This document shows positions 1 to 6,721 of a stretch of 8,162 nt of DNA, in pieces (position 1 is the stretch's first letter; every line of letters begins with the position of its first letter). Source of the DNA: Thermogutta sp. (GTDB taxonomy: Bacteria > Planctomycetota > Planctomycetia > Pirellulales > Thermoguttaceae); assembly GCF_014359955.1 (NCBI RefSeq), contig NZ_JACIYL010000124.1, forward strand, positions 1 through 8,162, read 5' to 3'. The notes below the pieces were generated by a model, which was not told the DNA's origin, did not search any database, and saw only the letters and a list, made by a program, of their open reading frames with translations. The position numbers and the translations under genes were made by a program.

Positions 1-192
1 CACGACAACAATCTTGCGGACGCTTCCCAGGTCCAGCGTTAATTCGGTCGGATTTCCGAACTCGAGCCGGTCCTGCGTCACTCGGACCCATTGCTGGACG
101 AGAGTATCGGCCTGGACCGCCTTCAAACCGGCCATCCAGATGTCAATCGCGTGTTCCCGCCCCAGTTGAACAACATCGCGAGAGTCAGCCAT
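1..192 (-). CDS. Glycerate 2-kinase (MOFRL/DUF4147 family), N-terminal fragment
   Basis: A 64-codon open frame starts with ATG at 192-190 and runs off the left edge of the window, so only the N-terminus is visible. The protein begins MADSRDVVQLGREHAIDIWM. It has the A-x-x-I-W-x-A-G-x-x-A-V helix and the following x-L-V-x-x-x-V-x-V-T strand seen at the start of glycerate 2-kinases of the GckA/TtuD/MOFRL type, and ends in KIVVV, where that family enters its Gly-rich GAGKA loop. The family phosphorylates glycerate to 2-phosphoglycerate with ATP in the cytoplasm, in glyoxylate, serine or hydroxypyruvate metabolism. A purine-rich GAAGG lies about nine bases before the start and supports it. It is divergently transcribed from the DUF4832 gene. 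The family call rests on the short N-terminal pattern only; the catalytic part is outside the window. Confidence 0.68.
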   Translation of the reverse strand, partial: MADSRDVVQLGREHAIDIWMAGLKAVQADTLVQQWVRVTQDRLEFGNPTELTLDLGSVRKIVVV

Positions 193-565
193 CGCAAAAA
201 ACCTTCGTTCTCTTCGAATGGGCACCTGTGGCGTTTGGACTACGAAAATCCCACGCTCTATTTTTCTTGGAGTCATTGTTGAGTTTATAACACAACTGTG
301 GTCACGTGAAAAAGGGCCGTGCTTAGGGTTGTCCCGGGGCCTGGCGGTCGGCACACCGCCCAGTCGGTTGGTCAATGGTGCGATACGTGTTGAACCGTTT
401 CAGCCGGTGTTCGCGTGTTGTCGAAGCGATTCATGACAGGTCGCTTGTCCAGGGCGGCGGCGGGAGAGTACCGTACCCACACGCGCCGCGGTAAAATCGG
501 TGCGGCGTACGGAATGCTTGGTTTGCTTCCACAATTTCCATCAGGCTATCTGGGAAAGGTGATCT
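193..565. other. Divergent intergenic region between glycerate kinase and DUF4832 gene
   Basis: No convincing gene lies here; the short open frames overlap each other and have no recognisable products. Besides the candidate minus-strand promoter, three weak hairpins are visible: GGCGGT/ACCGCC at 343-348 and 355-360, AAGCGA/TCGCTT at 424-429 and 441-446, and CGCCGC/GCGGCG at 484-489 and 502-507. None is followed by a T-run, so they are not intrinsic terminators. They may be chance structures in GC-rich DNA or part of the leader of the rightward gene. No clear promoter for that gene was found: TTGCTT (523-528) and CTATCT (546-551) are spaced by 17 bp but sit too close to the start codon to leave a normal leader. 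Confidence 0.5.
284..312 (-). promoter_or_regulatory. Candidate sigma70-type promoter for the glycerate kinase gene
   Basis: On the minus strand, TTTTCA (312-307) and TATAAA (289-284) are separated by exactly 17 bp. They match the TTGACA and TATAAT consensus at 4/6 and 5/6 positions. The start of transcription would fall near 276, giving a leader of about 85 nt before the ATG at 192. The stretch is the most AT-rich of the intergenic region. This is a pattern match only, and planctomycete promoters are poorly defined. Confidence 0.33.
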
Positions 566-2023
566 ATGAAGAACACGCGGTTGATTTTGCTCAATCTAGG
601 CCTATTCGCTTTGGTCAGCTTGATCGGCAATTTCGTTGCAGCGGAGGATTCGGGATGGGTGACCGTTCGTCCCGTCGAGATTGATGAGATCCTTGCCAAC
701 CCAGGAATGGGATGGGAAACTTTTCATCACACGGCTGCCAATGATCGCAATCTCCCGGACTGGATTCCCTCCACGGTCCAGTACCTTCGATGGGGCTGGG
801 CCGAGCTCGAACCGGAGCCTGGACGACTCAACGTGGAGCTTATTGATAAGGTTCTTTCAGAAACGAGATCGGCCGGGCAGAAACTGGCCTTTCGCGTGAT
901 GTGTTGCTCTACGACTCGCGGACGGCCCTATCATCCGCGGTGGCTTCGAGACATTGGCGGTCGGGTTATCATCACGCGTTATAGAGATGTTCCAGGGCTG
1001 GAAGTTCCCGATTTGGATGATCCCGTCACTCTCAATGCGCATCTGGATTTTATCCGGCGGCTGGGGGCAAAGTACGACGGCCATCCGGATCTGGATCATG
1101 TCGATCTTGGGTCGGTGGGTTGGTGGGGAGAGTGGCACATGAGTAACTCCGAGCCTGCCCGCATGCCACTTCCCGAGAATCAACGAAGAATCATCGATAC
1201 GTATCTGGAATCATTTCGAAAGACGCCGCTTTTGATGCTCATCGACGGCCCCGAGATGCTTCACTACGCGACAAGCCGTGGCACCGGTTGGCGGGCGGAT
1301 TGCCTGGGCGACATGGGCGGCTTTTCACGCAATTGGTGTCATATGCGCAACGCTTATCCCAGCACCCTGAGCGAAGCGCGAGCCCTTGACGTTTGGAAAA
1401 CGGCCCCCGTGGCCTGGGAAACTTGCTGGGACATTCGCAAATGGGTCCAAGAAGGCTGGTCCTTACGCTATATCTTCAACTACGCGCTGGCCCTCCATGG
1501 TTCCTATTTCAACAACAAGTCGGCTCCGTTACCACCAGGTGACAACGTGCGCGAGGAGGTGACGCGTTTTCTTCGGCGGCTGGGTTACCGGCTGGTTATT
1601 CGGGAGCTACGGCATCCGGCAATCGTTCGGTCCGGGGAAAATCTGCCTGTGACAATGGTCTGGCAGAACGTGGGTTCGGCTCCGTGCTATCGACCGTACA
1701 GGATGGCTGTTCGACTGACAGGCCCCTCTGGAAAGAGGTTCATCCATGTCAGTGACAAAACCGTGCGCGAGATCCTGCCGGGCGAAGTGGAGGTCTTCAC
1801 GGAAAGCTTCATGAAAAACCCGCCCGATTTGCCACCCGGCAAGCCGGTGACGGTGGAAGAATTCATTCCAATAGCGCCTACTCTGGAGCCCGGCGAGTAT
1901 TCCCTGGCCGTCGGTGTTGTGGACGGTGCGGACCGTCAGACGCCGGTTGTCCAGCTTGCTATTGCTGGAAAGGACGCGGACGGCTGGTATCCCCTATCCA
2001 GGTTTCGCGTCGCCTCGCCGTGA
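566..2023 (+). CDS. Secreted DUF4832-type glycoside-hydrolase-like protein
   Basis: This 485-residue protein starts with a signal peptide: charged N-terminus (MKNTR), hydrophobic core to about residue 22, and a likely cleavage site after VAA at 26. It is therefore exported. The mature part begins with the N-P-G-M-G-W motif (45-50) and R-W-G-W-A-E-L-E-P (75-83), both typical of DUF4832/DUF4874-type proteins, which have a TIM-barrel-like N-terminal region resembling retaining glycosidases. Two acidic residues in barrel-strand-like settings, E189 in GWWGEWH and E285 in AWETCWD, could be the acid/base and nucleophile; this assignment is inferred. From about residue 341 a beta-rich domain follows (TMVWQNVGSAPCYRPY, then LEPGEYSLAVGVVD), typical of the DUF4832 C-terminal region. 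The start is supported by the signal peptide and by GGGAAAGG at 552-559, six bases upstream. The gene stands alone and converges on the cysteine desulfurase gene. The substrate is unknown; a plant or algal polysaccharide is a reasonable guess. Confidence 0.82.
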   Translation: MKNTRLILLNLGLFALVSLIGNFVAAEDSGWVTVRPVEIDEILANPGMGWETFHHTAANDRNLPDWIPSTVQYLRWGWAELEPEPGRLNVELIDKVLSETRSAGQKLAFRVMCCSTTRGRPYHPRWLRDIGGRVIITRYRDVPGLEVPDLDDPVTLNAHLDFIRRLGAKYDGHPDLDHVDLGSVGWWGEWHMSNSEPARMPLPENQRRIIDTYLESFRKTPLLMLIDGPEMLHYATSRGTGWRADCLGDMGGFSRNWCHMRNAYPSTLSEARALDVWKTAPVAWETCWDIRKWVQEGWSLRYIFNYALALHGSYFNNKSAPLPPGDNVREEVTRFLRRLGYRLVIRELRHPAIVRSGENLPVTMVWQNVGSAPCYRPYRMAVRLTGPSGKRFIHVSDKTVREILPGEVEVFTESFMKNPPDLPPGKPVTVEEFIPIAPTLEPGEYSLAVGVVDGADRQTPVVQLAIAGKDADGWYPLSRFRVASP

Positions 2024-2038
2024 AACCCGGGCCGCCCT

Positions 2039-3202
2039 TCACCGCAAAACATGTTTTCGTAGCTGTTGGGACACCCGCGCGATCGTGTGGGCAGCAACAT
2101 GGAGTTCTTCCGCAGTCGTCTTGGGGCCGAAGCTGATTCGCAGGGAGCTTTTCACGATCTCCCTGGGAACGCCGAGAGCAAGAAGACTGGGCGAAGGCTC
2201 GGGAGATCCGCTCGAACAGGCCGAGCCAATCGAGCAGCAAACTCCTTCCAGGTCGAGCGCGGTGAAAAGGAGTTGATTGTCAATCCCCGGAATCGCGAGG
2301 TTGACAGTTTGAGGCAGCCGCGGTGCTGCTTCCCCGTGGATAACGACATCGGGAATCAGGGCTTTCAGTGTTTGTTCAAATTCCTGCCGTAAAGCGGTCA
2401 TTTTCGCGATGTTGTCTTCCAACTCCGCCACGGCCAGGGAAAGAGCTGTTTCCATTCCCACAGCCAGGGCCACGCTTTCCGTGCCGGGACGCAGCCCCTC
2501 CTGCTGTTCGCCGCCATACAAAATGGGCCGCAGGGGCATCCCTCGTTTGATAATAAGAGCGCCGATTCCCAAGGGGCCACCAAACTTGTGGGGCGTCACG
2601 GTCATGGCGTCTGCATTAAAATCGTGAAAAGAAACGGGCATCTTTCCCACGGCCTGCACGGCGTCGGTGTGGAAAGGTACCCCATGGCTGTGACAGATTG
2701 CCGCGATTTCGGCAATCGGCTGGATAACCCCCGTCTCGTGATTCGCGGTCGTCACACTGACCAGGGCGACCTGAGGAGAAATCCATCGCCGGAGCGACTC
2801 CACGTTGACAACCCCATTGGGGTGCACATCGAGGGTATCCAAACGCCATCCCCAGTCGACGAGCGTTTCGGCCGCCCGCAACACACTGGGGTGCTCAATC
2901 GACGAGATGATGATCCGCCCCGGCATCCCTTCGGTTCGCGCCAGAGCAATCCCGAGAATGGCCAGATTGTTGGCCTCTGTTCCGCCACTGGTGAAAATGA
3001 GGCGGTCTCCCTCGCGGGTTGGTTCGGCGCCTAACAGAGTGAGGATGCGCTCCCGGGCTTCTTCCAGGCGCTTTCTGGCGGCCCGACCGAACTGATGCTG
3101 GCTCGCCGGATTGCCTGGCACGTCTTTCCAGACGTGGATCATCTGCTCGATGACCTCACGGCGAATCGGGGCCGTCGCATTGTAATCCAGGTAGATTGCC
3201 AT
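2039..3202 (-). CDS. Cysteine desulfurase, NifS/IscS class (PLP-dependent)
   Basis: This 387-residue protein is of usual length for class V aminotransferase-fold cysteine desulfurases, which convert L-cysteine to alanine and hold the sulfur as a persulfide for Fe-S clusters, thiolated tRNA or cofactors. All key features are present: YLDYNATAP at the N-terminus (4-12), SGGTEANN (72-79) and TDAVQA (179-184) for PLP binding, H104 in SIEHPSV stacking on the ring, K206 in TPHKFGGPLG as Schiff-base lysine, RPGTES (238-243), and C329 in GSACSSGS as the persulfide-forming cysteine. R355 in LRISFG would bind the substrate carboxylate. The C-terminus ends shortly after the conserved core. No Shine-Dalgarno site precedes the ATG, but the start fits the family exactly. 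No scaffold (IscU/SufU), regulator or tRNA-thiolase gene lies within the window, so its sulfur acceptor is unknown. A 150-bp gap separates it from the upstream sulfatase-like gene, so it may have its own promoter or be read through. Its 3' end meets the DUF4832 gene with only 15 bp between stop codons. Confidence 0.95.
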   Translation of the reverse strand: MAIYLDYNATAPIRREVIEQMIHVWKDVPGNPASQHQFGRAARKRLEEARERILTLLGAEPTREGDRLIFTSGGTEANNLAILGIALARTEGMPGRIIISSIEHPSVLRAAETLVDWGWRLDTLDVHPNGVVNVESLRRWISPQVALVSVTTANHETGVIQPIAEIAAICHSHGVPFHTDAVQAVGKMPVSFHDFNADAMTVTPHKFGGPLGIGALIIKRGMPLRPILYGGEQQEGLRPGTESVALAVGMETALSLAVAELEDNIAKMTALRQEFEQTLKALIPDVVIHGEAAPRLPQTVNLAIPGIDNQLLFTALDLEGVCCSIGSACSSGSPEPSPSLLALGVPREIVKSSLRISFGPKTTAEELHVAAHTIARVSQQLRKHVLR

Positions 3203-3352
3203 AACGCAAAGGCGGTCATGCTGCGCAAAAGGTCGATCGCAGGACTCTATCCGCTTTATATCGCATTTTACGAAAAATAGCTCGATTTTGAAATGAGATC
3301 ATGTAAGATGAGTCGCCCTGACTCAATCCCCACCGACCACATCATTATTAAG
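3203..3352 (-). promoter_or_regulatory. Leader/promoter region of the cysteine desulfurase gene with two inverted repeats
   Basis: This is the gap between the sulfatase-like gene and the cysteine desulfurase gene, both on the minus strand. Its central part (about 3250-3310) is AT-rich and contains a -10-like GATATAAAG on the minus strand near 3255-3263, without a convincing -35 at standard spacing. Two inverted repeats lie at its upstream end: TGAGTC/GACTCA (3309-3314 and 3320-3325, loop of 5) and CAATCCCCA/TGGGGATTG (3324-3332 and 3357-3365). No T-run follows either on the minus strand, so neither is a standard intrinsic terminator. A separate promoter for the desulfurase gene is plausible but not demonstrated. 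Confidence 0.35.
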
Positions 3353-3365
3353 TCACTGGGGATTG
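3324..3365 (-). repeat. 9-bp perfect inverted repeat around the sulfatase-like gene stop codon
   Basis: CAATCCCCA (3324-3332) and TGGGGATTG (3357-3365) are perfect inverted copies separated by 24 bp. The stop codon of the membrane sulfatase-like gene (3355-3353) lies in the loop. The left arm overlaps by two bases the arm of a smaller hairpin (3309-3325), so the two RNA structures would exclude each other. It may stabilise the operon's 3' end or assist termination, but a U-tract is missing. Confidence 0.5.
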
Positions 3366-4948
3366 GAAGCTGGCTGGGTGAATGCCGCTGACAGGTGGAC
3401 CAGGAGGAATGGATCGGTCACATCTTCCCGGCTTTTCTGGTGCGGTCGCTTGATGAACAGCGGCACATGACGGTGGTCCGGGTTGGCTTCTCGAAATTGA
3501 GGATCAGGATCTCTCCGCCAGCCGTGATCAGACGTCATGACAATGAATGCCTCATCGAAGAGGTTCCTCTGCCGAAGGTGATCACGGATCTCACCAATCA
3601 CCGAGTCCAGACGCAAAAGATGGCGATGATATTGGTCGGGCGTTCCGAACGTACGGTCCTGCTGTGGACTGTAAGATCCCACGAATTCACCCTGGGCATC
3701 AAGGATGAAGGGGCCGTGAGGGAGTGGCCAGTGAATAAAGAGACACATTCCCGGGCCGAGTTGATCGATGAGGCGAAAGGCCTCCCGGTGAAATTCTTTT
3801 AATAATCGAAACCAGTGCCTGCTGAAGAATGCGCTATCCCACCGCCGCCACATTAACCGGGAAAATGGATCCGTCAGAAATCGCAAATTACCGAGCAAGA
3901 ACAAGCCGGCCTGCGCGACCACCGAATCAGCTTTGGGATCATTGGGATAGCTATGGCACTCTATACCGCGGCCCTCGAGAAGAATCTCGTAGGGATGGTA
4001 AAAACCGAGGACGCGCACCTGATAGCCCGCTCGCAGGAGTTCGTCAAACAGCGTATGTTGCTCGGCGACCGGCTTACGACCCTGAGACGTTTGCCAGAAA
4101 ACCTGGCCGTTGTGCGGAAACAACTCCCCATCAGGTGTTTGATAAACGAGTCGTGGAAGAGAAAAGTAGGTGGCAGGGCCGGGAGATCGCGCACTATGAT
4201 AGACATTTGAATGAGATGCAAAGTCTATTAAATGAGTAAATTCTGGCCGAATATCCTGGCCGTCGAAGGTTCGCTGGTAGGACCATTCATCAAAAACGAA
4301 AATGACAATGGGGGGAAAGTGGGCTTGCCCGCCCTGTTGGACGGCAGCGGGTTGGGCCAGGGATGAATCTGCCCGTTCCGCCGGGTTCCAAGACTTCCAC
4401 GAAAGGACCTGCAACAGAAGGATCCAGGGTAGGGGGCTCAAGACGAGACACAGAGCCATGGCAGGTTTCCATAGCCGCCGGAAAAACAACAGCAAGAGAG
4501 CTGTGATAACAATCCACGCGGTCCAGAAAAACCAATCATATTTCGCAGTAAATCCAACGCCGACAAACATCGACGTGAGACCTGATAGTATTGCATCGGT
4601 AAAAAAGAAGATAAAGACGAATTGACTTGTTCTGCGAATCGTTCGATTGCCGAGTATTCTTGTGATGAGCCAACCAACAAAAAGAGCCGCCGCGACGATT
4701 CCCACGGCGAGAATCAGTGCCTGGCTATCTCGGGAAGACCAGAAGTAGTGATAGCGATTTTGCTCACTGGTCCAGGAGCGAAGCTGTCCCAGGAAAAACA
4801 GACAACTGGCGGATACTGAGATGGCAGCCGCACGGATTGCCTGCAGATAGAAGGGGCGTCGAGAAATCGTCTGATCAGGGAGAGGGTTTGGCTCTGCCGT
4901 TACATTCCCGGCTGTCGCATCTTTTGGCAGGACTACCACTGTATTCAT
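3353..4948 (-). CDS. Membrane sulfatase/alkaline-phosphatase-superfamily protein (LtaS/EptA-like layout)
   Basis: This 531-residue protein has a cytoplasmic N-terminus (1-34), about five membrane helices (roughly 35-55, 76-98, 108-131, 138-157 and 162-183) and, from about 211, an alkaline-phosphatase-superfamily catalytic domain (sulfatase fold). An odd helix count puts that domain outside the cytoplasmic membrane. Visible metal-site motifs are D220-E221 in IFVFDEW, D474-H475 in MTSDHGW, and H494 in HVPLFIKRP; HWPLPHGPF (406-414) also fits the family. The nucleophile position is probably T260 in GPATYFSLP. There is no C-x-P-S-R sulfatase motif, so a formylglycine sulfatase is unlikely. Threonine enzymes of this layout transfer phosphoglycerol or phosphoethanolamine head groups or hydrolyse phosphoesters. 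It lies 42 bp downstream of the methyltransferase gene on the same strand, suggesting an operon. No Shine-Dalgarno precedes this start; CCTCCT lies immediately upstream instead. The start is the natural one for the N-terminal tail but could be off by some codons. The substrate is unknown. Confidence 0.8.
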   Translation of the reverse strand: MNTVVVLPKDATAGNVTAEPNPLPDQTISRRPFYLQAIRAAAISVSASCLFFLGQLRSWTSEQNRYHYFWSSRDSQALILAVGIVAAALFVGWLITRILGNRTIRRTSQFVFIFFFTDAILSGLTSMFVGVGFTAKYDWFFWTAWIVITALLLLFFRRLWKPAMALCLVLSPLPWILLLQVLSWKSWNPAERADSSLAQPAAVQQGGQAHFPPIVIFVFDEWSYQRTFDGQDIRPEFTHLIDFASHSNVYHSARSPGPATYFSLPRLVYQTPDGELFPHNGQVFWQTSQGRKPVAEQHTLFDELLRAGYQVRVLGFYHPYEILLEGRGIECHSYPNDPKADSVVAQAGLFLLGNLRFLTDPFSRLMWRRWDSAFFSRHWFRLLKEFHREAFRLIDQLGPGMCLFIHWPLPHGPFILDAQGEFVGSYSPQQDRTFGTPDQYHRHLLRLDSVIGEIRDHLRQRNLFDEAFIVMTSDHGWRRDPDPQFREANPDHRHVPLFIKRPHQKSREDVTDPFLLVHLSAAFTQPASNPQ

Positions 4949-4990
4949 AGGAGGATCGGCGTCTTTAATTGAACCGAATGTCGTGTGTCT

Positions 4991-6433
4991 CTATTCTTTC
5001 CGGCGAAGCCAAAAAAGCATTCTTTCCGAGTCGGGCACCGGGAATTCTCGGACGATCGAGAAACGCTGGGAGAAGGTGCGACGGAACGCTGACAGCGTTA
5101 TATGCTCGAAAGAGTCGCTGCGAAATTGCGTGAGCTTACGGAACATGGGATCGGCAGGGGGAACGAATTCGACGATGACCCCCTGGGAGGAAAGGTCAAA
5201 CAGAAGCTGTTCGATGCGGTCGAGAGAAAGGTTGCCTGTTACAATCAAATGATGGATCAAAGCAAGGGCGAGCACATAGTCGGCCCGAGCCCTTTCCAGG
5301 AAAGGTTGACGCTCCTTGTTATTGAGCCCGATGCCAGGAGAAGGATTGGTTATATCCAGGACCATAGGCCAGATGGCAGACCCGGTATTCCGTAAACGGC
5401 GATAGAGCATCTCAATGGCATCGTGATCCTGGTCTGCAGCGATGACGCAGCTACCAAGTTCGGCGGCGAGCTCGCTGTAAGTCCCGGTATTGCAACCAAG
5501 GTCCAGGACCCACTTGGGTTTCTCGTGGGTGAGGACGGATCGGACGAACTCCCGTTTGGCGTCTTCGGCTCGGTCCGTGTAGCTGCAGGTGCGCGTGTAA
5601 TCCGTCCAGACGCCTTGCGGACGGTATCCGCCAGCCAGCCGGAGAACTTTGCGACGGAGTCGCCGCAGGTTCCAGAGCATGGGTTCCCGGTTAATGGAAA
5701 TGCGCGAGCCTGGGGACTGTGAAGTATGGGGCTTTGATTGTGAATACTCAGTAAGAAGCCAGGGGAGAGTGACATCCAGGAGTAAAGCGGGACGCCATCG
5801 GCCTAAACGTCCCATTACTCGAACCATGAATAGGGGGTCGCGCCCATTTAAATTTGATAGAAAATAAGACCGTAAATCCCAGTGTGTATATCGAGCCAAC
5901 AAAAGAGGGTAGAGAAAGAGCCGCTGAAACTGTCCCAGGGCGTACCAGACATCAAATCGTGAGGGAACGTCAAGGGAACCGAGGTCGATAAAGATCGGCC
6001 GGGTACCCACAAATTGGACGTTAAAAGGCGTCGCATCCTTGAGGGAGAATCCTGCCTGCGCGAGCTCAATTTGAAGATCGAGCGTGAGCACCGCCGCGTC
6101 AGCCAGCATCGAGACCGACCACTCATAGGGGTAGGTGATCAGCGGGAGAGAGTCGTGTTCCACAAAGTGGTGCCATCCTGGGTGTTCCCGCTCGAGAAAG
6201 CTCAGAAGCTGCGGCTCTCGGACAAACCGACTGCCTACCACCCATTCCCGTGCAACCAATCGGCCAAGGAGGCCGATCTCTTCCGCCCGGCGAAGGCGCG
6301 CGGCAAGTTCAGGGGCGATCGCGCGATAGACGCGACCTTCCCGAATGAACACGTATCCTTCGGGGTCGCGGAACGATGCCTCGACACGTCTGCTCAAAAT
6401 GTCTCGTGTCAACGGGCATGTTTGAGCGGTCAT
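4991..6433 (-). CDS. Kinase-like domain fused to SAM-dependent methyltransferase (NoeA-related type)
   Basis: This 480-residue cytoplasmic protein has two parts. Residues about 20-230 contain YPYEWSVSMLADAA (101-114) and then LKDATPFNVQF (131-141) and PIFIDLGSLD (146-155). These resemble the catalytic loop (D133 with N138) and metal-binding DFG-like aspartate (D150) of protein-kinase-fold small-molecule and LPS kinases. Residues about 280-480 form a class I methyltransferase: VLDLGCNTGTYS (309-320) is the SAM-binding motif I, AADQD (332-336) carries the acidic ribose-binding residue, VLDITNP (358-364) fits the motif II region, and YVLALALIHHL (386-396) the motif after it. The same pattern is found in bacterial proteins annotated as NoeA-related methyltransferases. 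The substrate is unknown; its neighbours point to the cell envelope. It starts 66 bp after the stop of the small membrane gene and ends 42 bp before the sulfatase-like gene. GGGGGA about five bases before the ATG may be a weak ribosome site. Confidence 0.82.
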   Translation of the reverse strand: MTAQTCPLTRDILSRRVEASFRDPEGYVFIREGRVYRAIAPELAARLRRAEEIGLLGRLVAREWVVGSRFVREPQLLSFLEREHPGWHHFVEHDSLPLITYPYEWSVSMLADAAVLTLDLQIELAQAGFSLKDATPFNVQFVGTRPIFIDLGSLDVPSRFDVWYALGQFQRLFLYPLLLARYTHWDLRSYFLSNLNGRDPLFMVRVMGRLGRWRPALLLDVTLPWLLTEYSQSKPHTSQSPGSRISINREPMLWNLRRLRRKVLRLAGGYRPQGVWTDYTRTCSYTDRAEDAKREFVRSVLTHEKPKWVLDLGCNTGTYSELAAELGSCVIAADQDHDAIEMLYRRLRNTGSAIWPMVLDITNPSPGIGLNNKERQPFLERARADYVLALALIHHLIVTGNLSLDRIEQLLFDLSSQGVIVEFVPPADPMFRKLTQFRSDSFEHITLSAFRRTFSQRFSIVREFPVPDSERMLFWLRRKE

Positions 6434-6499
6434 AAAGGTCCCCCAGGAGCAGACCAGAATTCCTGTAACAACGAGAACACCAGGTGAAAAACGGAACTG

Positions 6500-6721
6500 T
6501 TACGCGGCTTTCCGTTCCGGAACGGGGGTATCCGCCTCTGCGACCTCGGAAGGCGTCTCGCCACGGGCTCGGCTTCTCTTAAAAACTCGTGTAACAGCGG
6601 ACGAGACAAAATCGCGTATTCGACCGACAAAGGCGATCGCCCCGATCACAGCGGCGATAAGAACCTGCAGAAGAATGGCTCCCGAACCGGGATCGATGTA
6701 AGCCAGAAGGACACGTGCCAT
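6500..6721 (-). CDS. Small YIDPGSG membrane protein
   Basis: The 73-residue protein starts MARVLLAYIDPGSGAILLQV. A conserved-looking YIDPGSG motif (8-14) is followed by one strong membrane helix (about 15-34), a basic amphipathic stretch (RIRDFVSSAVTRVFKRSRAR) and an acidic, proline-rich tail. Small proteins with this YIDPG(S/T)G plus single-helix pattern occur beside methyltransferase and sulfatase-like genes in planctomycetes and other bacteria (recalled, not searched). The frame is open to an ATG at 6823, but GAGGGA about eight bases before the ATG at 6721, and the loss of any conserved character upstream, favour the shorter protein. It is the first gene of the probable three-gene operon and may act as anchor or assembly partner for the other two products. 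Its function is unknown. Confidence 0.72.
   Translation of the reverse strand: MARVLLAYIDPGSGAILLQVLIAAVIGAIAFVGRIRDFVSSAVTRVFKRSRARGETPSEVAEADTPVPERKAA

Noticed and set aside
91..684. Short overlapping plus-strand frames before the DUF4832 gene
   Set aside because: They overlap each other and the real genes on both sides, and lack ribosome sites or recognisable features.
2588..3034. 148-codon plus-strand frame opposite the cysteine desulfurase gene
   Set aside because: It is the mirror of the desulfurase coding frame, which carries every catalytic motif.
3829..4239. 136-codon and neighbouring plus-strand frames inside the sulfatase-like gene
   Set aside because: They lie wholly antisense to a gene with clear membrane helices and metal-site motifs, and their products look like random translation.
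4949..4956. AGGAGGAT on the plus strand between the methyltransferase and sulfatase-like genes, resembling a ribosome site
   Set aside because: No plus-strand gene begins just after it, and on the minus strand it reads as the complement, so it cannot serve the sulfatase-like start.
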